Assembly (NCBI GenBank): GCA_964458415.1
Contig: CAYWIT010000008.1
Location: 1-64,000, forward strand
Source of the DNA: CAYWIT01 sp964458415
GTDB lineage: Bacteria; Pseudomonadota; Alphaproteobacteria; Micavibrionales; UBA2020
Length of the DNA stretch: 64,000 bases
Direction: 5' to 3'
Part shown: positions 28,239 to 37,516 of the stretch, piece after piece
Layout of the letters: every line of letters begins with the position of its first letter
Position numbering within the stretch: position 1 is the first letter of the stretch
Program-made: the position numbers and the translations under genes
The notes under the pieces: model-generated
What the model saw: the letters and a program-made list of their open reading frames with translations, nothing else
Told to the model about the DNA's origin: nothing
Database searches by the model: none

Positions 28239-29165
28239 ATGAATAAAGATTTTAACGATATGGCTGGTGACAACAGGGATGCGGACCGTTACGATCCTGT
28301 TTCCCTGATGTTCAAGGAACGCGTCATTATGGTCACCGGTCAGGTGAACAGCCAGATGTCTTACAACATCATTGCGCAGCTTAAAAAACTTGAATACATG
28401 GATCCGACGGCGCCGATTACAATGGTAATCAACTCTCCGGGCGGTTCGGTCATTGATGGTCTTGCCATCTATGACATCATGCGCGAGTCAAAATGCAAGA
28501 TTCTTACCGTTGGTAATGGCATGCAGGCCTCGATGGGGTCGATCCTTCTCGCCGGTGGCGATGATCGCCGCATGACGAAAAACTCGATGGTTCTGATCCA
28601 TCAGATCATGGGCGGTGCAGAAGGCGGCACACAGCATTCCGATTTCGAAATTTCCGGCGCCTTCATGGCACAGCAGCACGAGACACTGAAAAGCGTTTAC
28701 GTGGAGTTTACCGGCCTGAACCACAAGTTCTGGGACATCGTTGGCGAGCGTGATACTTGGCTGACGTCCGAACAGGCGGAGAAAATCGGCTACATTCATA
28801 AAATCGTGACGAACGAGAAGCCGCGCGGCCCCTATGCTGCGGATGCTGTGCGTTCGGATGATGCCGGTGGTCTTCAGGCAGCCCTGAATAAAACGACACG
28901 TGAATACATCAACAATATGACGGCTGATGAAATTGCACGTGCAATCAACAGCGGCGCGGCAGAAGGCGGGGTTTACTCCCGTATCCGTGGCGAATTGGTC
29001 GTAAAACTGGCGGAGTTCCCAGAATTCTGGACAGAGACCAAAAAGGCGGAAATGGCTGCAAAAGCAGCGGCGTCTGCCGTTGCCAACGATGACACGCCGG
29101 TAGCGGAAGCTTCTTCTGCACCACAACGCGCAAAGAAAACGCGTGCTCCCAAAAAAGCGCGCTAA
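28239..29165 (+). CDS. ClpP-like serine protease with long C-terminal extension
   Basis: A 308-residue ClpP paralogue. The ATG at 28239 has AAGGAAAGG upstream; an 18-codon in-frame extension lacks one. Residues about 18-200 are a ClpP fold, and all three catalytic residues are placed as in ClpP: Ser98 (MQASMGS), His121 (LIHQIMGG) and Asp172 (ERDTWL). About 100 residues beyond the fold form an acidic/Ala-rich segment ending in a Lys/Arg-rich tail (RAKKTRAPKKAR). The normal N-terminal axial loop region is replaced by an acidic segment. It is followed by its own terminator and then canonical clpP. Whether it mixes with ClpP in heteromers is unknown. Confidence 0.85.
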   Translation: MNKDFNDMAGDNRDADRYDPVSLMFKERVIMVTGQVNSQMSYNIIAQLKKLEYMDPTAPITMVINSPGGSVIDGLAIYDIMRESKCKILTVGNGMQASMGSILLAGGDDRRMTKNSMVLIHQIMGGAEGGTQHSDFEISGAFMAQQHETLKSVYVEFTGLNHKFWDIVGERDTWLTSEQAEKIGYIHKIVTNEKPRGPYAADAVRSDDAGGLQAALNKTTREYINNMTADEIARAINSGAAEGGVYSRIRGELVVKLAEFPEFWTETKKAEMAAKAAASAVANDDTPVAEASSAPQRAKKTRAPKKAR

Positions 29166-29201
29166 AAAAGGCTTAAATTCGTCTTATAACCTTGCTATGA
29201 T

Positions 29202-29240
29202 GAGATGGTCAGTTTTCAACAACTGGCCATCTCTTTTTTT
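29202..29240 (+). terminator. Rho-independent terminator after the clpP-like gene
   Basis: GAGATGG and CCATCTC close a stem continued by TCAGTT/AACTGG, followed by seven T. It separates the paralogue from clpP, so clpP probably has its own promoter. Confidence 0.85.
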
Positions 29241-29286
29241 GCCTGTAATATGCGGGCAGACAGAATAAAATAAACGGGGGAGTTCC

Positions 29287-29922
29287 ATGACTTATATTCC
29301 AGAGCAAATGAACACGCTGGTTCCTATGGTGATTGAACAGACAGCGCGGGGCGAGAGGTCTTTTGACATCTATTCCCGTCTGCTGAAGGAGCGGATCATT
29401 TTCCTCTCTGGTCCGGTCAATGACTACGTCTCAAGCCTTGTTTGCGCACAGTTGTTGTTTCTTGAGTCTGAAAATCCCAAACGGGATATTTTCATGTACA
29501 TCAATTCGCCGGGTGGCGTTGTGACCTCTGGTCTTGCGATGTACGACACCATGCAATATATCCGGCCCGATGTGGCGACGGTATGCATGGGGCAGGCTTG
29601 CTCGATGGGGTCATTGCTGCTGGCTGCGGGAGCTGCCGGCAAGCGTTACAGCTTGCCGAATTCCCGCATCATGGTGCACCAGCCTTCCGGCGGGGCTCAG
29701 GGGCAGGCGACGGATATCGAGATCCAAGCCAAGGAAATTCTCAATCTGCGTATTCGCCTGAATGAAATCTACGTCAAGCACACGGGGCAAAAGCTGAAGG
29801 CGATCGAAGAAGCGCTGGAGCGGGATCGCTTCATGAATCCCGCAGAGGCCAAGACATTTGGCCTGATCGACCAGATCGTTGAAAAGCAGCCTTTTGGCGA
29901 CGAGGAAAAGAAAGCGGCCTGA
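29287..29922 (+). CDS. clpP: ATP-dependent Clp protease proteolytic subunit
   Basis: A 211-residue canonical ClpP. It begins with the propeptide/axial region (NTLVPMVIEQTARGERSFDIYSRLL, cited here in two parts: NTLVPMVIEQ and TARGERSFDIY). The catalytic Ser is in GQACSMGSLLL, His in MVHQPSGG and Asp in ERDRFM. A GGGGGAG ribosome site precedes ATG. It forms tetradecamers with ClpX or ClpA. clpX is not downstream but at the far end of the window. Confidence 0.96.
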   Translation: MTYIPEQMNTLVPMVIEQTARGERSFDIYSRLLKERIIFLSGPVNDYVSSLVCAQLLFLESENPKRDIFMYINSPGGVVTSGLAMYDTMQYIRPDVATVCMGQACSMGSLLLAAGAAGKRYSLPNSRIMVHQPSGGAQGQATDIEIQAKEILNLRIRLNEIYVKHTGQKLKAIEEALERDRFMNPAEAKTFGLIDQIVEKQPFGDEEKKAA

Positions 29923-29948
29923 ATTTCCCTATTCAATATGGTCTTAGA

Positions 29949-29990
29949 GAAAGCGCTGTCGTTAGATCGGTAGCGCTTTCCTCTTGTTTT
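29949..29990 (+). terminator. Terminator after clpP
   Basis: GAAAGCGCT and AGCGCTTTC pair across a 14-base loop and are followed by CTCTTGTTTT. The T tract is interrupted, so efficiency is uncertain. Confidence 0.6.
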
Positions 29991-30134
29991 GGGATAAAAG
30001 AGCTCTAGTTTTTAAAGCAGAAAGAAGCCCACGCATCCGCTATATTTACGTAATGCAAAAGTTCGTAAAATATAAACTTTTCCGTCTCATAATGAAAAAT
30101 GCAGGGCTCGTAACAAAAATAAAAGGTGAAATAG

Positions 30135-32543
30135 ATGCAACATGAAACCGTCACCCTTGGCACAAAATATCCGGTTCTCCCGTTAAGGGATATTGTCGTT
30201 TTTCCGCATATGATCGTGCCGCTGTTTGTCGGACGTGAAAAATCCGTCAAAGCGCTGGAAGGCGCCATGCTGGAAGGTAAACAGGTCTTGCTCGTGACGC
30301 AAAAATCCGCGCAGCAGGATGATCCAACGGCGGGGGACCTGTACGATATCGGCACGCTGGGCAATGTTTTGCAGTTGCTCAAACTGCCGGATGGGACGGT
30401 TAAAGTTCTGGTCGAAGGACAAAAGCGTATTCGGGTGTTGTCCTATACGGACAAGCCGGAATATTTTGAAGCCTATGCCGAACCCGTCGAAGAGAGCGAA
30501 GCAAAGGGGGAGGCGCTGGAAGGCCTGATGCGCGCCTGCATTTCCCAGTTTGACCAGTATGTGAAACTGAACAAAAAAATTCCGCCGGAAATTGTGGGCT
30601 CTATCGGACAGATAGAAGACGCGCAAAAGCTGGCCGATACGGTGGCTTCGCATCTGACGCTGAAGATTTCCGATCGTCAGAAGCTGCTGGAAATGACCAA
30701 TGTAGCGGAGCGGCTGGAACAGATTTTTTCTTTCATGGAAAGCGAAATCGGCGTGATGGAGGTCGAGAAGCGCATTCGCGGCCGCGTCAAGCGCCAGATG
30801 GAAAAGACCCAGCGCGAATACTATCTGAATGAACAGATGAAGGCCATCCAGAAGGAGCTCAACGAGGGCGAAGACGGGGGGGATGATCTGACCGATCTGG
30901 AGCAGAAAATCAAGAAGACGAAGCTGACCAAGGAGGCGCGGATCAAATGTCTGGCAGAGCTGAAAAAGTTGCGCCAGATGAGCCCGATGTCGGCAGAGTC
31001 GACGGTTGTGCGCAACTATCTCGACTGGATGCTGTCCGTGCCATGGAGCAAGCGTAGCAAGGTTTTGAAAGACCTGAAGTTCGCTGAAAAAGTGCTGGAT
31101 CAGGATCATTTCGGCCTTGAAAAGGTCAAGGAACGGATCCTCGAATATCTGGCGGTACAGCATCGCGCGAACAAGGTGAAAGGGCCGATCCTTTGCCTCG
31201 TCGGGCCTCCGGGCGTCGGCAAGACCTCGCTCGGCAAGTCGATTGCCAAGGCGACCAACCGTAATTTTGTACGGATGTCACTGGGCGGGGTGCGAGACGA
31301 ATCCGAAATCCGCGGCCATCGCCGGACATACATCGGCTCCATGCCGGGGCGCATTATTCAGGGCATGAAAAAAGCGAAGTCATCGAATCCTCTTTTCCTG
31401 CTGGACGAGATTGACAAGCTGGCGCATGACTGGCGCGGCGATCCGGCGGCGGCCTTGCTCGAGGTTCTTGATCCCGAGCAGAACAGCACCTTTAATGATC
31501 ATTATCTGGAGGTGGATTACGACCTCTCGGACGTGATGTTTATTTGTACGGCGAATACGCTCGATCTGCCGCGGCCCTTGCTTGACCGGATGGAGATCAT
31601 CCGTGTTTCCGGCTATACCGAGGATGAAAAGATCGAAATCGCCCGTCGCCACCTGCTTGACAAGCAGTTGAAGGCAAACGGCCTCAAGAAGGACGAGTTT
31701 TCGATCTCGGATGCAGCTATTTTCCACCTGATCCGTTATTACACGCGGGAGGCCGGAGTGCGTAATCTGGAGCGCGAGCTGTCCAATCTGGCACGCAAGG
31801 CAATCAAGGAAATCATGCTGGGCAAGAATACCTCGGTTGCCATCACGCCAAAGAATATTGAGAAATACGCAGGCGTGCCGCGCTACCGCTTCGGTCAGGC
31901 AGAGGAGCAGGATCGTGTCGGTTGCGTGACCGGACTGGCCTGGACGGAAGTGGGTGGCGACCTGTTGCAGATCGAATCCGTGACTTTCCCCGGCGGTAAG
32001 GGCAAGGTTTCCATGACCGGAAAACTTGGCGACGTGATGAAGGAATCCATTCAGGTTGCGGAAATGCTCATCAAATCCCGTGCGCCTGCCATTGGAATCA
32101 AGCCGGAGTTGTTTGAAAATACCGGCGTTCATGTCCATGTTCCGGAAGGGGCGACGCCCAAGGACGGGCCTTCGGCGGGGATTGCGATGGTGACTTCTAT
32201 TGTGTCTTGCCTGACCAATATTGCCGTGCGCAAGGACGTGGCCATGACCGGCGAGGTGGATTTGCTGGGGCAGGTCTTGCCAATTGGCGGGTTAAAAGAG
32301 AAACTTCTGGCCGCGCTGCGCGGCGGGATTACCAAGGTCTTGATTCCAAAGGAAAATGTCAAGGATCTGGCCGAAATCCCGGATAATGTCAAAAAAGGGC
32401 TGGAAATCGTGCCGGTCGGCGTTATTACCGAGGTGTTGACCCATGCCTTGGTCCGCATGCCTGAACCTGTTGAAATGGAAGCCGTAAAGCCAGTGGAAAA
32501 GCCGGCTGTGGCGGACAAGGGGGCAGAGGTTATTCGCCACTAA
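30135..32543 (+). CDS. lon: ATP-dependent protease Lon
   Basis: An 802-residue LonA. The N-terminal substrate-binding domain (about 10-205) is followed by a coiled coil. The AAA+ module has Walker A GPPGVGKTSLG and Walker B LFLLDEIDKL. The protease domain carries the Ser-Lys dyad in PKDGPSAGIAM and the downstream Lys near GGLKEK. Length is normal. The ATG has AAAAGGTG upstream. It is separated from clpP by a terminator-like hairpin and about 150 bp of A+T-rich DNA that should hold its promoter; no sigma-32 box could be assigned with confidence. Confidence 0.96.
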   Translation: MQHETVTLGTKYPVLPLRDIVVFPHMIVPLFVGREKSVKALEGAMLEGKQVLLVTQKSAQQDDPTAGDLYDIGTLGNVLQLLKLPDGTVKVLVEGQKRIRVLSYTDKPEYFEAYAEPVEESEAKGEALEGLMRACISQFDQYVKLNKKIPPEIVGSIGQIEDAQKLADTVASHLTLKISDRQKLLEMTNVAERLEQIFSFMESEIGVMEVEKRIRGRVKRQMEKTQREYYLNEQMKAIQKELNEGEDGGDDLTDLEQKIKKTKLTKEARIKCLAELKKLRQMSPMSAESTVVRNYLDWMLSVPWSKRSKVLKDLKFAEKVLDQDHFGLEKVKERILEYLAVQHRANKVKGPILCLVGPPGVGKTSLGKSIAKATNRNFVRMSLGGVRDESEIRGHRRTYIGSMPGRIIQGMKKAKSSNPLFLLDEIDKLAHDWRGDPAAALLEVLDPEQNSTFNDHYLEVDYDLSDVMFICTANTLDLPRPLLDRMEIIRVSGYTEDEKIEIARRHLLDKQLKANGLKKDEFSISDAAIFHLIRYYTREAGVRNLERELSNLARKAIKEIMLGKNTSVAITPKNIEKYAGVPRYRFGQAEEQDRVGCVTGLAWTEVGGDLLQIESVTFPGGKGKVSMTGKLGDVMKESIQVAEMLIKSRAPAIGIKPELFENTGVHVHVPEGATPKDGPSAGIAMVTSIVSCLTNIAVRKDVAMTGEVDLLGQVLPIGGLKEKLLAALRGGITKVLIPKENVKDLAEIPDNVKKGLEIVPVGVITEVLTHALVRMPEPVEMEAVKPVEKPAVADKGAEVIRH

Positions 32544-32590
32544 AAGTCTTGACAGGAGCGACAAGGTTTTATACCAATAGTCGTCCTGAG

Positions 32591-32666
32591 GGGCGATTAG
32601 CTCAGTTGGTAGAGCACCTCGTTTACACCGAGGGTGTCGGGAGTTCGAGTCTCTCATCGCCCACCA
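32591..32666 (+). tRNA. tRNA-Val (TAC)
   Basis: Complete 76-nt cloverleaf. Acceptor GGGCGAT/ATCGCCC, anticodon stem CCTCG/CGAGG and loop TTTACAC give anticodon TAC. CCA is encoded. It starts 47 bp after lon. Confidence 0.95.
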
Positions 32667-32677
32667 CTTCAGGAATG

Positions 32678-32710
32678 AAAAAAAGCCCCGGGTTTTTCCC
32701 GGGGCTTTTT
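32678..32710 (+). terminator. Terminator after tRNA-Val
   Basis: AAAAAGCCCCGGG and CCCGGGGCTTTTT form a 13-bp stem with a five-T loop. It can act in both directions and also lies just after the small minus-strand gene. Confidence 0.9.
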
Positions 32711-32728
32711 CCATCAAGGAGAAGACTA

Positions 32729-33001
32729 TTACGTCAGACCGAAAGGTTTGGGAGCTTTCATTTCGATATGAGGGATAGTGGGTTGTGCTCTGAAATTCGT
32801 ATCCATCTGGGCGCCGTGCGGGCCGTTTTGCGACAGAAGAGGGCCATCAAGAGCCGGTGACATTGTCATGGCGAGCTGTTGGCACATGCCCAAAGACATG
32901 CCGAGGAAGGCAAAATTCAAAACGCGCATGATTTCAGGGCTGATAGCCCCTTCCAAAGGAGCGGCTTCTGCTTTGTGGGGTTTTTCATCAATAGTGGCCA
33001 T
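32729..33001 (-). CDS. Small protein of unknown function
   Basis: No family recognised. The 90-residue frame has a good ribosome site (GGAAGG, about nine bases before ATG), and a bidirectional terminator lies beyond its stop. A hydrophobic, Met-rich stretch (VLNFAFLGMSLGMCQQLAMTM, about 27-47) could be a membrane helix or an amphipathic segment. The remainder is polar with several prolines. It stands alone between tRNA-Val and the dehydrogenase operon. Confidence 0.5.
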   Translation of the reverse strand: MATIDEKPHKAEAAPLEGAISPEIMRVLNFAFLGMSLGMCQQLAMTMSPALDGPLLSQNGPHGAQMDTNFRAQPTIPHIEMKAPKPFGLT

Positions 33002-33086
33002 ATGCTTATGCCTTCCGATTCCTAAAATTGTATATAATTTCAGTATAGCAGATGAATTGTTTATTTCAATAATAAATTAATCTTTT

Positions 33087-33368
33087 CTAAACAAATTCAA
33101 CAAAAAACATTTGAATTTCAGTGAGTTGATCGTTTTTAATTTTTGCAACGGCAACGTTTTTGCGCTCTTCTAAAAGGGCAACGAAGCGATGATCAAGCGG
33201 AAATTCAAATTTTCTGCCTTCTTTGGGCGCCCCTTCAGGAGTTTTGTAGACCAGCGTGACCTGATAGTCTTCCCGGCTGAATTCAACAATCCTGACAGGG
33301 TACGGGAGAGCCTCATCGTAAACGATGCAAGGCGTCCCGTCACGTAATATAACAATCCCGGCGTTCAT
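33087..33368 (-). CDS. Small conserved-looking protein downstream of the ALDH gene
   Basis: Unknown. From the ATG at 33368 the product has 93 residues; the open frame runs further upstream but only inside the dehydrogenase gene. The sequence looks like a small beta-rich fold (MNAGIVILRDGTPCIVYDE, then FEFPLDHRFVALLEE), and ends in a hydrophobic FFVEFV tail. It starts seven bases after the dehydrogenase stop and is probably cotranscribed with it. Confidence 0.55.
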   Translation of the reverse strand: MNAGIVILRDGTPCIVYDEALPYPVRIVEFSREDYQVTLVYKTPEGAPKEGRKFEFPLDHRFVALLEERKNVAVAKIKNDQLTEIQMFFVEFV

Positions 33369-33375
33369 TGTGTCG

Positions 33376-34938
33376 TCATTCGATGTCGAATTTGACGCCT
33401 TGCGCCAGCGGCAGGGCCGATCCGTAGTTGATGGTATTGGTGGAGCGGCGCATATAGGCTTTCCAGCTATCCGAGCCGGATTCACGTCCGCCGCCGGTCT
33501 CCTTCTCGCCACCGAAAGCGCCACCGATTTCCGCGCCGGAGGTGCCGAGATTGACGTTGGCAATCCCGCAATCCGAACCGCAGCAGGATGTGAACAGCTC
33601 CGCCTCGCGAATATCATTGGTGAAGATGCAGGACGAGAGCCCTTGCGGAACGTCGTTTTGCAGGGCAATGGCTTCTTCAAGCTTCGAATATTTCAGCACA
33701 TACATGATGGGCGCAAAAGTTTCATGTCTGACGACGTCTGACTGTCTGGGCATTTCAACAATGGCAGGGGTCACATAGTAGGCGTCAGGATATTTATCCG
33801 TCAGCACGCGTTCCCCGCCAGAGACTTTTCCGCCCTGAGCCTTGGCTTTTTTCAGCGTCGCCTGCATGGCTTCAAAGGCCTGTTTGTCGATCAGGGGTCC
33901 CAGTAACGTGCCCTGATCCAGCGGATTGCCGATTTTTACGGACTGGGCCGCTTTTTTGACGCGGGCAACAAATTTATCGGCGATGTCTTTATGCGCGATC
34001 AGGCGGCGCTGTGACGTGCAGCGTTGCCCTGCCGTGCCGACGGCGCCAAACACTGTGGCCATGAGCGCGAGTTCCTGCGTGGCGGTCGGGGTCAGGATCA
34101 TCGCATTGTTACCGCCAAGCTCAAGGATGGAACGGCCAAAGCGTGCCGCCACACGGGGGCCAACGGCGCGGCCCATGCGGGTTGATCCCGTCGCGCTGAT
34201 GACGGGCAGGCGCGTATCATCGACCATTTGTTCGCCGATTTTGGCATCGCCGATAACGATTTGCGAAAGACCTTCAGGAGCATGGCCGAAGCGCTTGCAG
34301 GCCTCTTCGAACAGTGCCTGACAGGCCAGTGCGGTGAGCGGCGTTTTTTCGGAGGGCTTCCATACCACGGCGTCGCCGCAAACAAAGGCCAGCGCCGCAT
34401 TCCAGCACCAGACGGCGACCGGAAAATTGAAAGCGGAAATGACGCCGACAACGCCCGCCGGATGCCAGTTTTCCTGCATTTTGTGGGAGGGGCGCTCGGA
34501 GGCGATGGTGAGGCCGTAAAGCTGGCGCGACAGACCGACGGCATAGTCGCAGATGTCGATCATTTCCTGCACTTCGCCCAGACCTTCGGTCAGAATTTTT
34601 CCGCATTCAATGGTGACCAGTTTGCCGAGGTCTTCTTTATGCTCGCGCAGAACCTCGCCATAAATTCTTACCAGTTCGCCGCGTTTGGGAGCGGGGAGGG
34701 CGCGCCATTCCAGAAAGGCCTTGTGCGCACGGGAGATTTTGGCATCCAGTGTTTTGGAGGTATCCAGCGTGACCTTGCCGATTTCCGAGCCATCAATGGG
34801 CGAACGCACTTTCAGGGTCCCTGTTGTGAAGGCCTTGCTCTCGACGCCCATCTTTTTCAGCAGCAGGGCGGTGTTGTCCTTCAGGGCGATTTTTTGCACA
34901 TTGGATTTTGGCATGACGGATTTCCTTTTGGCGACCAT
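33376..34938 (-). CDS. amaB: ALDH7-type aldehyde dehydrogenase (aminoadipate-semialdehyde type)
   Basis: A 520-residue NAD(P)-dependent dehydrogenase of the antiquitin/AmaB family that oxidises L-aminoadipate semialdehyde (piperideine-6-carboxylate) in lysine catabolism. ELGGNNAMIL carries the general base Glu, and GTAGQRCTSQRRL the catalytic Cys. NVNLGTSGAEIGGAFGGEKETGGG is the ALDH7 C-terminal mark (quoted here as NVNLGTSGAEIGG and AFGGEKETGGG). ATG at 34938 has ACAGGAG six bases upstream; ATG at 34914 with AGGAAA is a possible shorter start. No other lysine-catabolic gene is next to it, so the substrate is inferred. Confidence 0.85.
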   Translation of the reverse strand: MVAKRKSVMPKSNVQKIALKDNTALLLKKMGVESKAFTTGTLKVRSPIDGSEIGKVTLDTSKTLDAKISRAHKAFLEWRALPAPKRGELVRIYGEVLREHKEDLGKLVTIECGKILTEGLGEVQEMIDICDYAVGLSRQLYGLTIASERPSHKMQENWHPAGVVGVISAFNFPVAVWCWNAALAFVCGDAVVWKPSEKTPLTALACQALFEEACKRFGHAPEGLSQIVIGDAKIGEQMVDDTRLPVISATGSTRMGRAVGPRVAARFGRSILELGGNNAMILTPTATQELALMATVFGAVGTAGQRCTSQRRLIAHKDIADKFVARVKKAAQSVKIGNPLDQGTLLGPLIDKQAFEAMQATLKKAKAQGGKVSGGERVLTDKYPDAYYVTPAIVEMPRQSDVVRHETFAPIMYVLKYSKLEEAIALQNDVPQGLSSCIFTNDIREAELFTSCCGSDCGIANVNLGTSGAEIGGAFGGEKETGGGRESGSDSWKAYMRRSTNTINYGSALPLAQGVKFDIE

Positions 34939-35182
34939 GGGAGACTCCTGTAATTGATTCCATACTAAAACCATGCCTGATATAGCGGCTGGGCTCAATA
35001 AGGAGTTGATATTCCTTGTCCTTTTTTGGCGTTTTTATATGCCATAATTTTTATAGCGGTGCTATGGTTTTTCGAAAATCAAAAAAGATGATTAGCTTAT
35101 GTCTAAATACTTTAACATTTCAAATAATTGTAATGAAGGGTTTATGTTGATGTACCCATCACGCAGTGTCCGGACCAAAAAA

Positions 35183-36208
35183 TCACCACTCCAGAATGAC
35201 TTTTCCGGATTGGCCCGAGACCATCGTGTCGAAGGCGGTCTGAAAATCATCGACCGGAAAATGATGCGTAATCATGGGGGCCAGATTCAGGCCGGATTGC
35301 ACCATGCCCATCATTTTATGCCATGTTTCGAACATTTTACGGCCATAGATGCCTTTGAGCGTCAGGCCTTTGAATATGAACTTTCCCCAGTCGATCCCCA
35401 TATCGCCGGGCGGGATGCCGAGCAGGGCAATTTTTCCGGCCGGGCGCATCACGTCGATCATGCTGCGGAAGGCCTCGGCATTGCCGGACATTTCCAGCCC
35501 GACATCAAAGCCTTCCAGCATGCCAAGTGACTTTGCGACATCCTGCAACTTTTCCTGCGCGACATTGACTGTGCGCGTGGCGCCCATGGTTTTGGCAAGG
35601 GCAAGGCGGTATTCATTCACGTCAGAAATAACGACATGGCGCGCACCGGCATGACGGCAGATGGCGGCCGCCATACAGCCAATGGGGCCAGCGCCGGTGA
35701 TCAGCACATCTTCCGCGACCAGATCGAACGACAGTGCCGTATGGGTGGCATTGCCGAAGGGGTCGAAAATCGCGGCAATATCGTCTGGAATATTATCGGG
35801 GAGCTTGACGACATTGGCGGCGGGCAGGGCAAGGTATTCGGCAAAGGCGCCCTGCCGGTTCACGCCGATGCCCATCTGTTTGATGCAGAGATGGGCGCGA
35901 CCCGAGCGGCAGTTGCGGCAAGCGCCGCAGGTGATGTGCCCTTCGCCGGAAACACGCTCGCCCACGGCAATGCGGGTTACTTCCGCGCCGACTTTTTCGA
36001 CAATGCCGACATATTCATGTCCGGTGATCAGGCCAACGGGCACGCTCTTTTGCGACCATGCGTCCCAATTATATATGTGGATATCGGTGCCGCAGATCGC
36101 GGTCTTTTTGATTTTGATCAGCACATCGTTCGGCCCGATTTCCGGCACGGGTGCATCGGTCTTCATCCAGATGCCGGGCTTGGCTTCTTTCTTGTAGAGG
36201 GCTTTCAT
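35183..36208 (-). CDS. tdh: L-threonine 3-dehydrogenase
   Basis: A 341-residue zinc-dependent MDR enzyme that turns threonine into 2-amino-3-ketobutyrate with NAD. The catalytic zinc site is AICGTDIHIYNWD with GHEYVG, and the structural zinc site is CGACRNCRSGRAHLC. The Rossmann motif is VLITGAGPIGCMAA. It follows kbl with a two-base gap, forming the standard threonine degradation operon in which Kbl uses its product. Confidence 0.95.
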   Translation of the reverse strand: MKALYKKEAKPGIWMKTDAPVPEIGPNDVLIKIKKTAICGTDIHIYNWDAWSQKSVPVGLITGHEYVGIVEKVGAEVTRIAVGERVSGEGHITCGACRNCRSGRAHLCIKQMGIGVNRQGAFAEYLALPAANVVKLPDNIPDDIAAIFDPFGNATHTALSFDLVAEDVLITGAGPIGCMAAAICRHAGARHVVISDVNEYRLALAKTMGATRTVNVAQEKLQDVAKSLGMLEGFDVGLEMSGNAEAFRSMIDVMRPAGKIALLGIPPGDMGIDWGKFIFKGLTLKGIYGRKMFETWHKMMGMVQSGLNLAPMITHHFPVDDFQTAFDTMVSGQSGKVILEW

Positions 36209-36210
36209 TT

Positions 36211-37413
36211 TTATTTTATCACTCCCAGTTTCTTCCCGACCCTGCCGAAAGCGGCGATCGCCTTGTCGAGGTGCACGATGTCGTGCGCGGCGGACATTTG
36301 CGTGCGGATGCGGGCCTTGCCCTGCGGCACCACAGGATAGGAAAAGGCGATGACGTAAATGCCTTTTTCCAGCATGGCATCGGCGAACTGCTTGGCCAGC
36401 GGCGCGTCATAGAGCATGACGGGGATGATCGGGTGCTCGCCCGGGACAAGATCGAAGCCGAGGGCGGTCATGCCTTTGCGGAAATAGGCGGCGTTGTCAC
36501 GCAGTTTTTGCAGCCGTGCGGGCTCGCTTTGAATCAGGTCGATCGCGGCGATCGAGGCGGCGGCGATGGACGGGGCCAGCGTGTTGGAGAACAGATAGGG
36601 CCGCGAGCGTTGCCGCAGCCAGGCGATGATTTCTTTTTTGCCCGAGGTGTATCCCCCCGAGGCGCCGCCCAGCGCCTTGCCGAATGTTCCGGTGATAATG
36701 TCGATGCGATCCTGTACGCCATGGAATTCCGGCGTTCCGGCGCCGGTCTTGCCGGTGAAGCCGACGGCGTGGCTGTCATCCACCATCACCAACGCATTGT
36801 ATTTTTTGGCCAGATCGCAGATGGCGGGCAGGTTGGCAATAATGCCATCCATTGAGAACACGCCGTCTGTCGCAATCAGGCGGTATCTTGCGTTGCTGGC
36901 TGCTTTTAATTGTGCTTCAAGGTCTGCCATGTCGTTGTTCTTGTAGCGATAGCGCTGCGCCTTGCACAGCCGGATACCGTCGATGATGCTGGCATGGTTC
37001 AGTTCGTCGCTGATGACGGCATCCTGTTCGCCCAGAATGGTTTCAAACAGCCCGCCATTCGCGTCGAAGCAGGAGGTGTATAGAATGGTATCCTCTGTTT
37101 TCAGAAACGCACTGACTTTTTGTTCCAGCCGTTTATGAAGATCCTGCGTGCCGCAGATAAAGCGCACCGAAGCCAGCCCAAAGCCGTATTTGTCAAGCGC
37201 ATCATGCGCGGCCCGGATGAGGGCGGGATGATTGGCCAGACCCAGATAGTTGTTGGCGCAGAAGTTCAGCACATGACGGTCATCGTTCGCTGTGTGCACG
37301 GTAATATCGGCCTGCTGCGGGGAGGTGATAATCCTCTCTGCTTTATAGAAGCCGTTTTTGTGGAGTTGTGCGGTTTCTTCGGCTAAAAATTGCATCATTG
37401 TCGCGGTGTTCAT
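36211..37413 (-). CDS. kbl: Glycine C-acetyltransferase (2-amino-3-ketobutyrate CoA ligase)
   Basis: A 400-residue PLP enzyme of the alpha-oxoamine synthase family that cleaves aminoketobutyrate with CoA to glycine and acetyl-CoA. FCANNYLGLANHP, the PLP-facing DDSHAVGFTG and the Schiff-base lysine in GTFGKALGGASGGY are visible. First gene of kbl-tdh; its ATG at 37413 lies in the divergent gap with the membrane protein at 37.5 kb. Confidence 0.95.
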   Translation of the reverse strand: MNTATMMQFLAEETAQLHKNGFYKAERIITSPQQADITVHTANDDRHVLNFCANNYLGLANHPALIRAAHDALDKYGFGLASVRFICGTQDLHKRLEQKVSAFLKTEDTILYTSCFDANGGLFETILGEQDAVISDELNHASIIDGIRLCKAQRYRYKNNDMADLEAQLKAASNARYRLIATDGVFSMDGIIANLPAICDLAKKYNALVMVDDSHAVGFTGKTGAGTPEFHGVQDRIDIITGTFGKALGGASGGYTSGKKEIIAWLRQRSRPYLFSNTLAPSIAAASIAAIDLIQSEPARLQKLRDNAAYFRKGMTALGFDLVPGEHPIIPVMLYDAPLAKQFADAMLEKGIYVIAFSYPVVPQGKARIRTQMSAAHDIVHLDKAIAAFGRVGKKLGVIK

Positions 37414-37516
37414 GAAAATCTGTTCCTCTTTTGCGTTTTAGCGTATCATACTCAAATTGCGAAAGGCAGGGGGCGTCTTATTTTACAGATATATGGTTAA
37501 GGGGGGTATGAGCAGC

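Noticed and set aside
28239..29165. ClpP paralogue as an inactive ClpR-type subunit
   Set aside because: Ser, His and Asp of the triad are all in the expected places, so inactivity is not supported by sequence.
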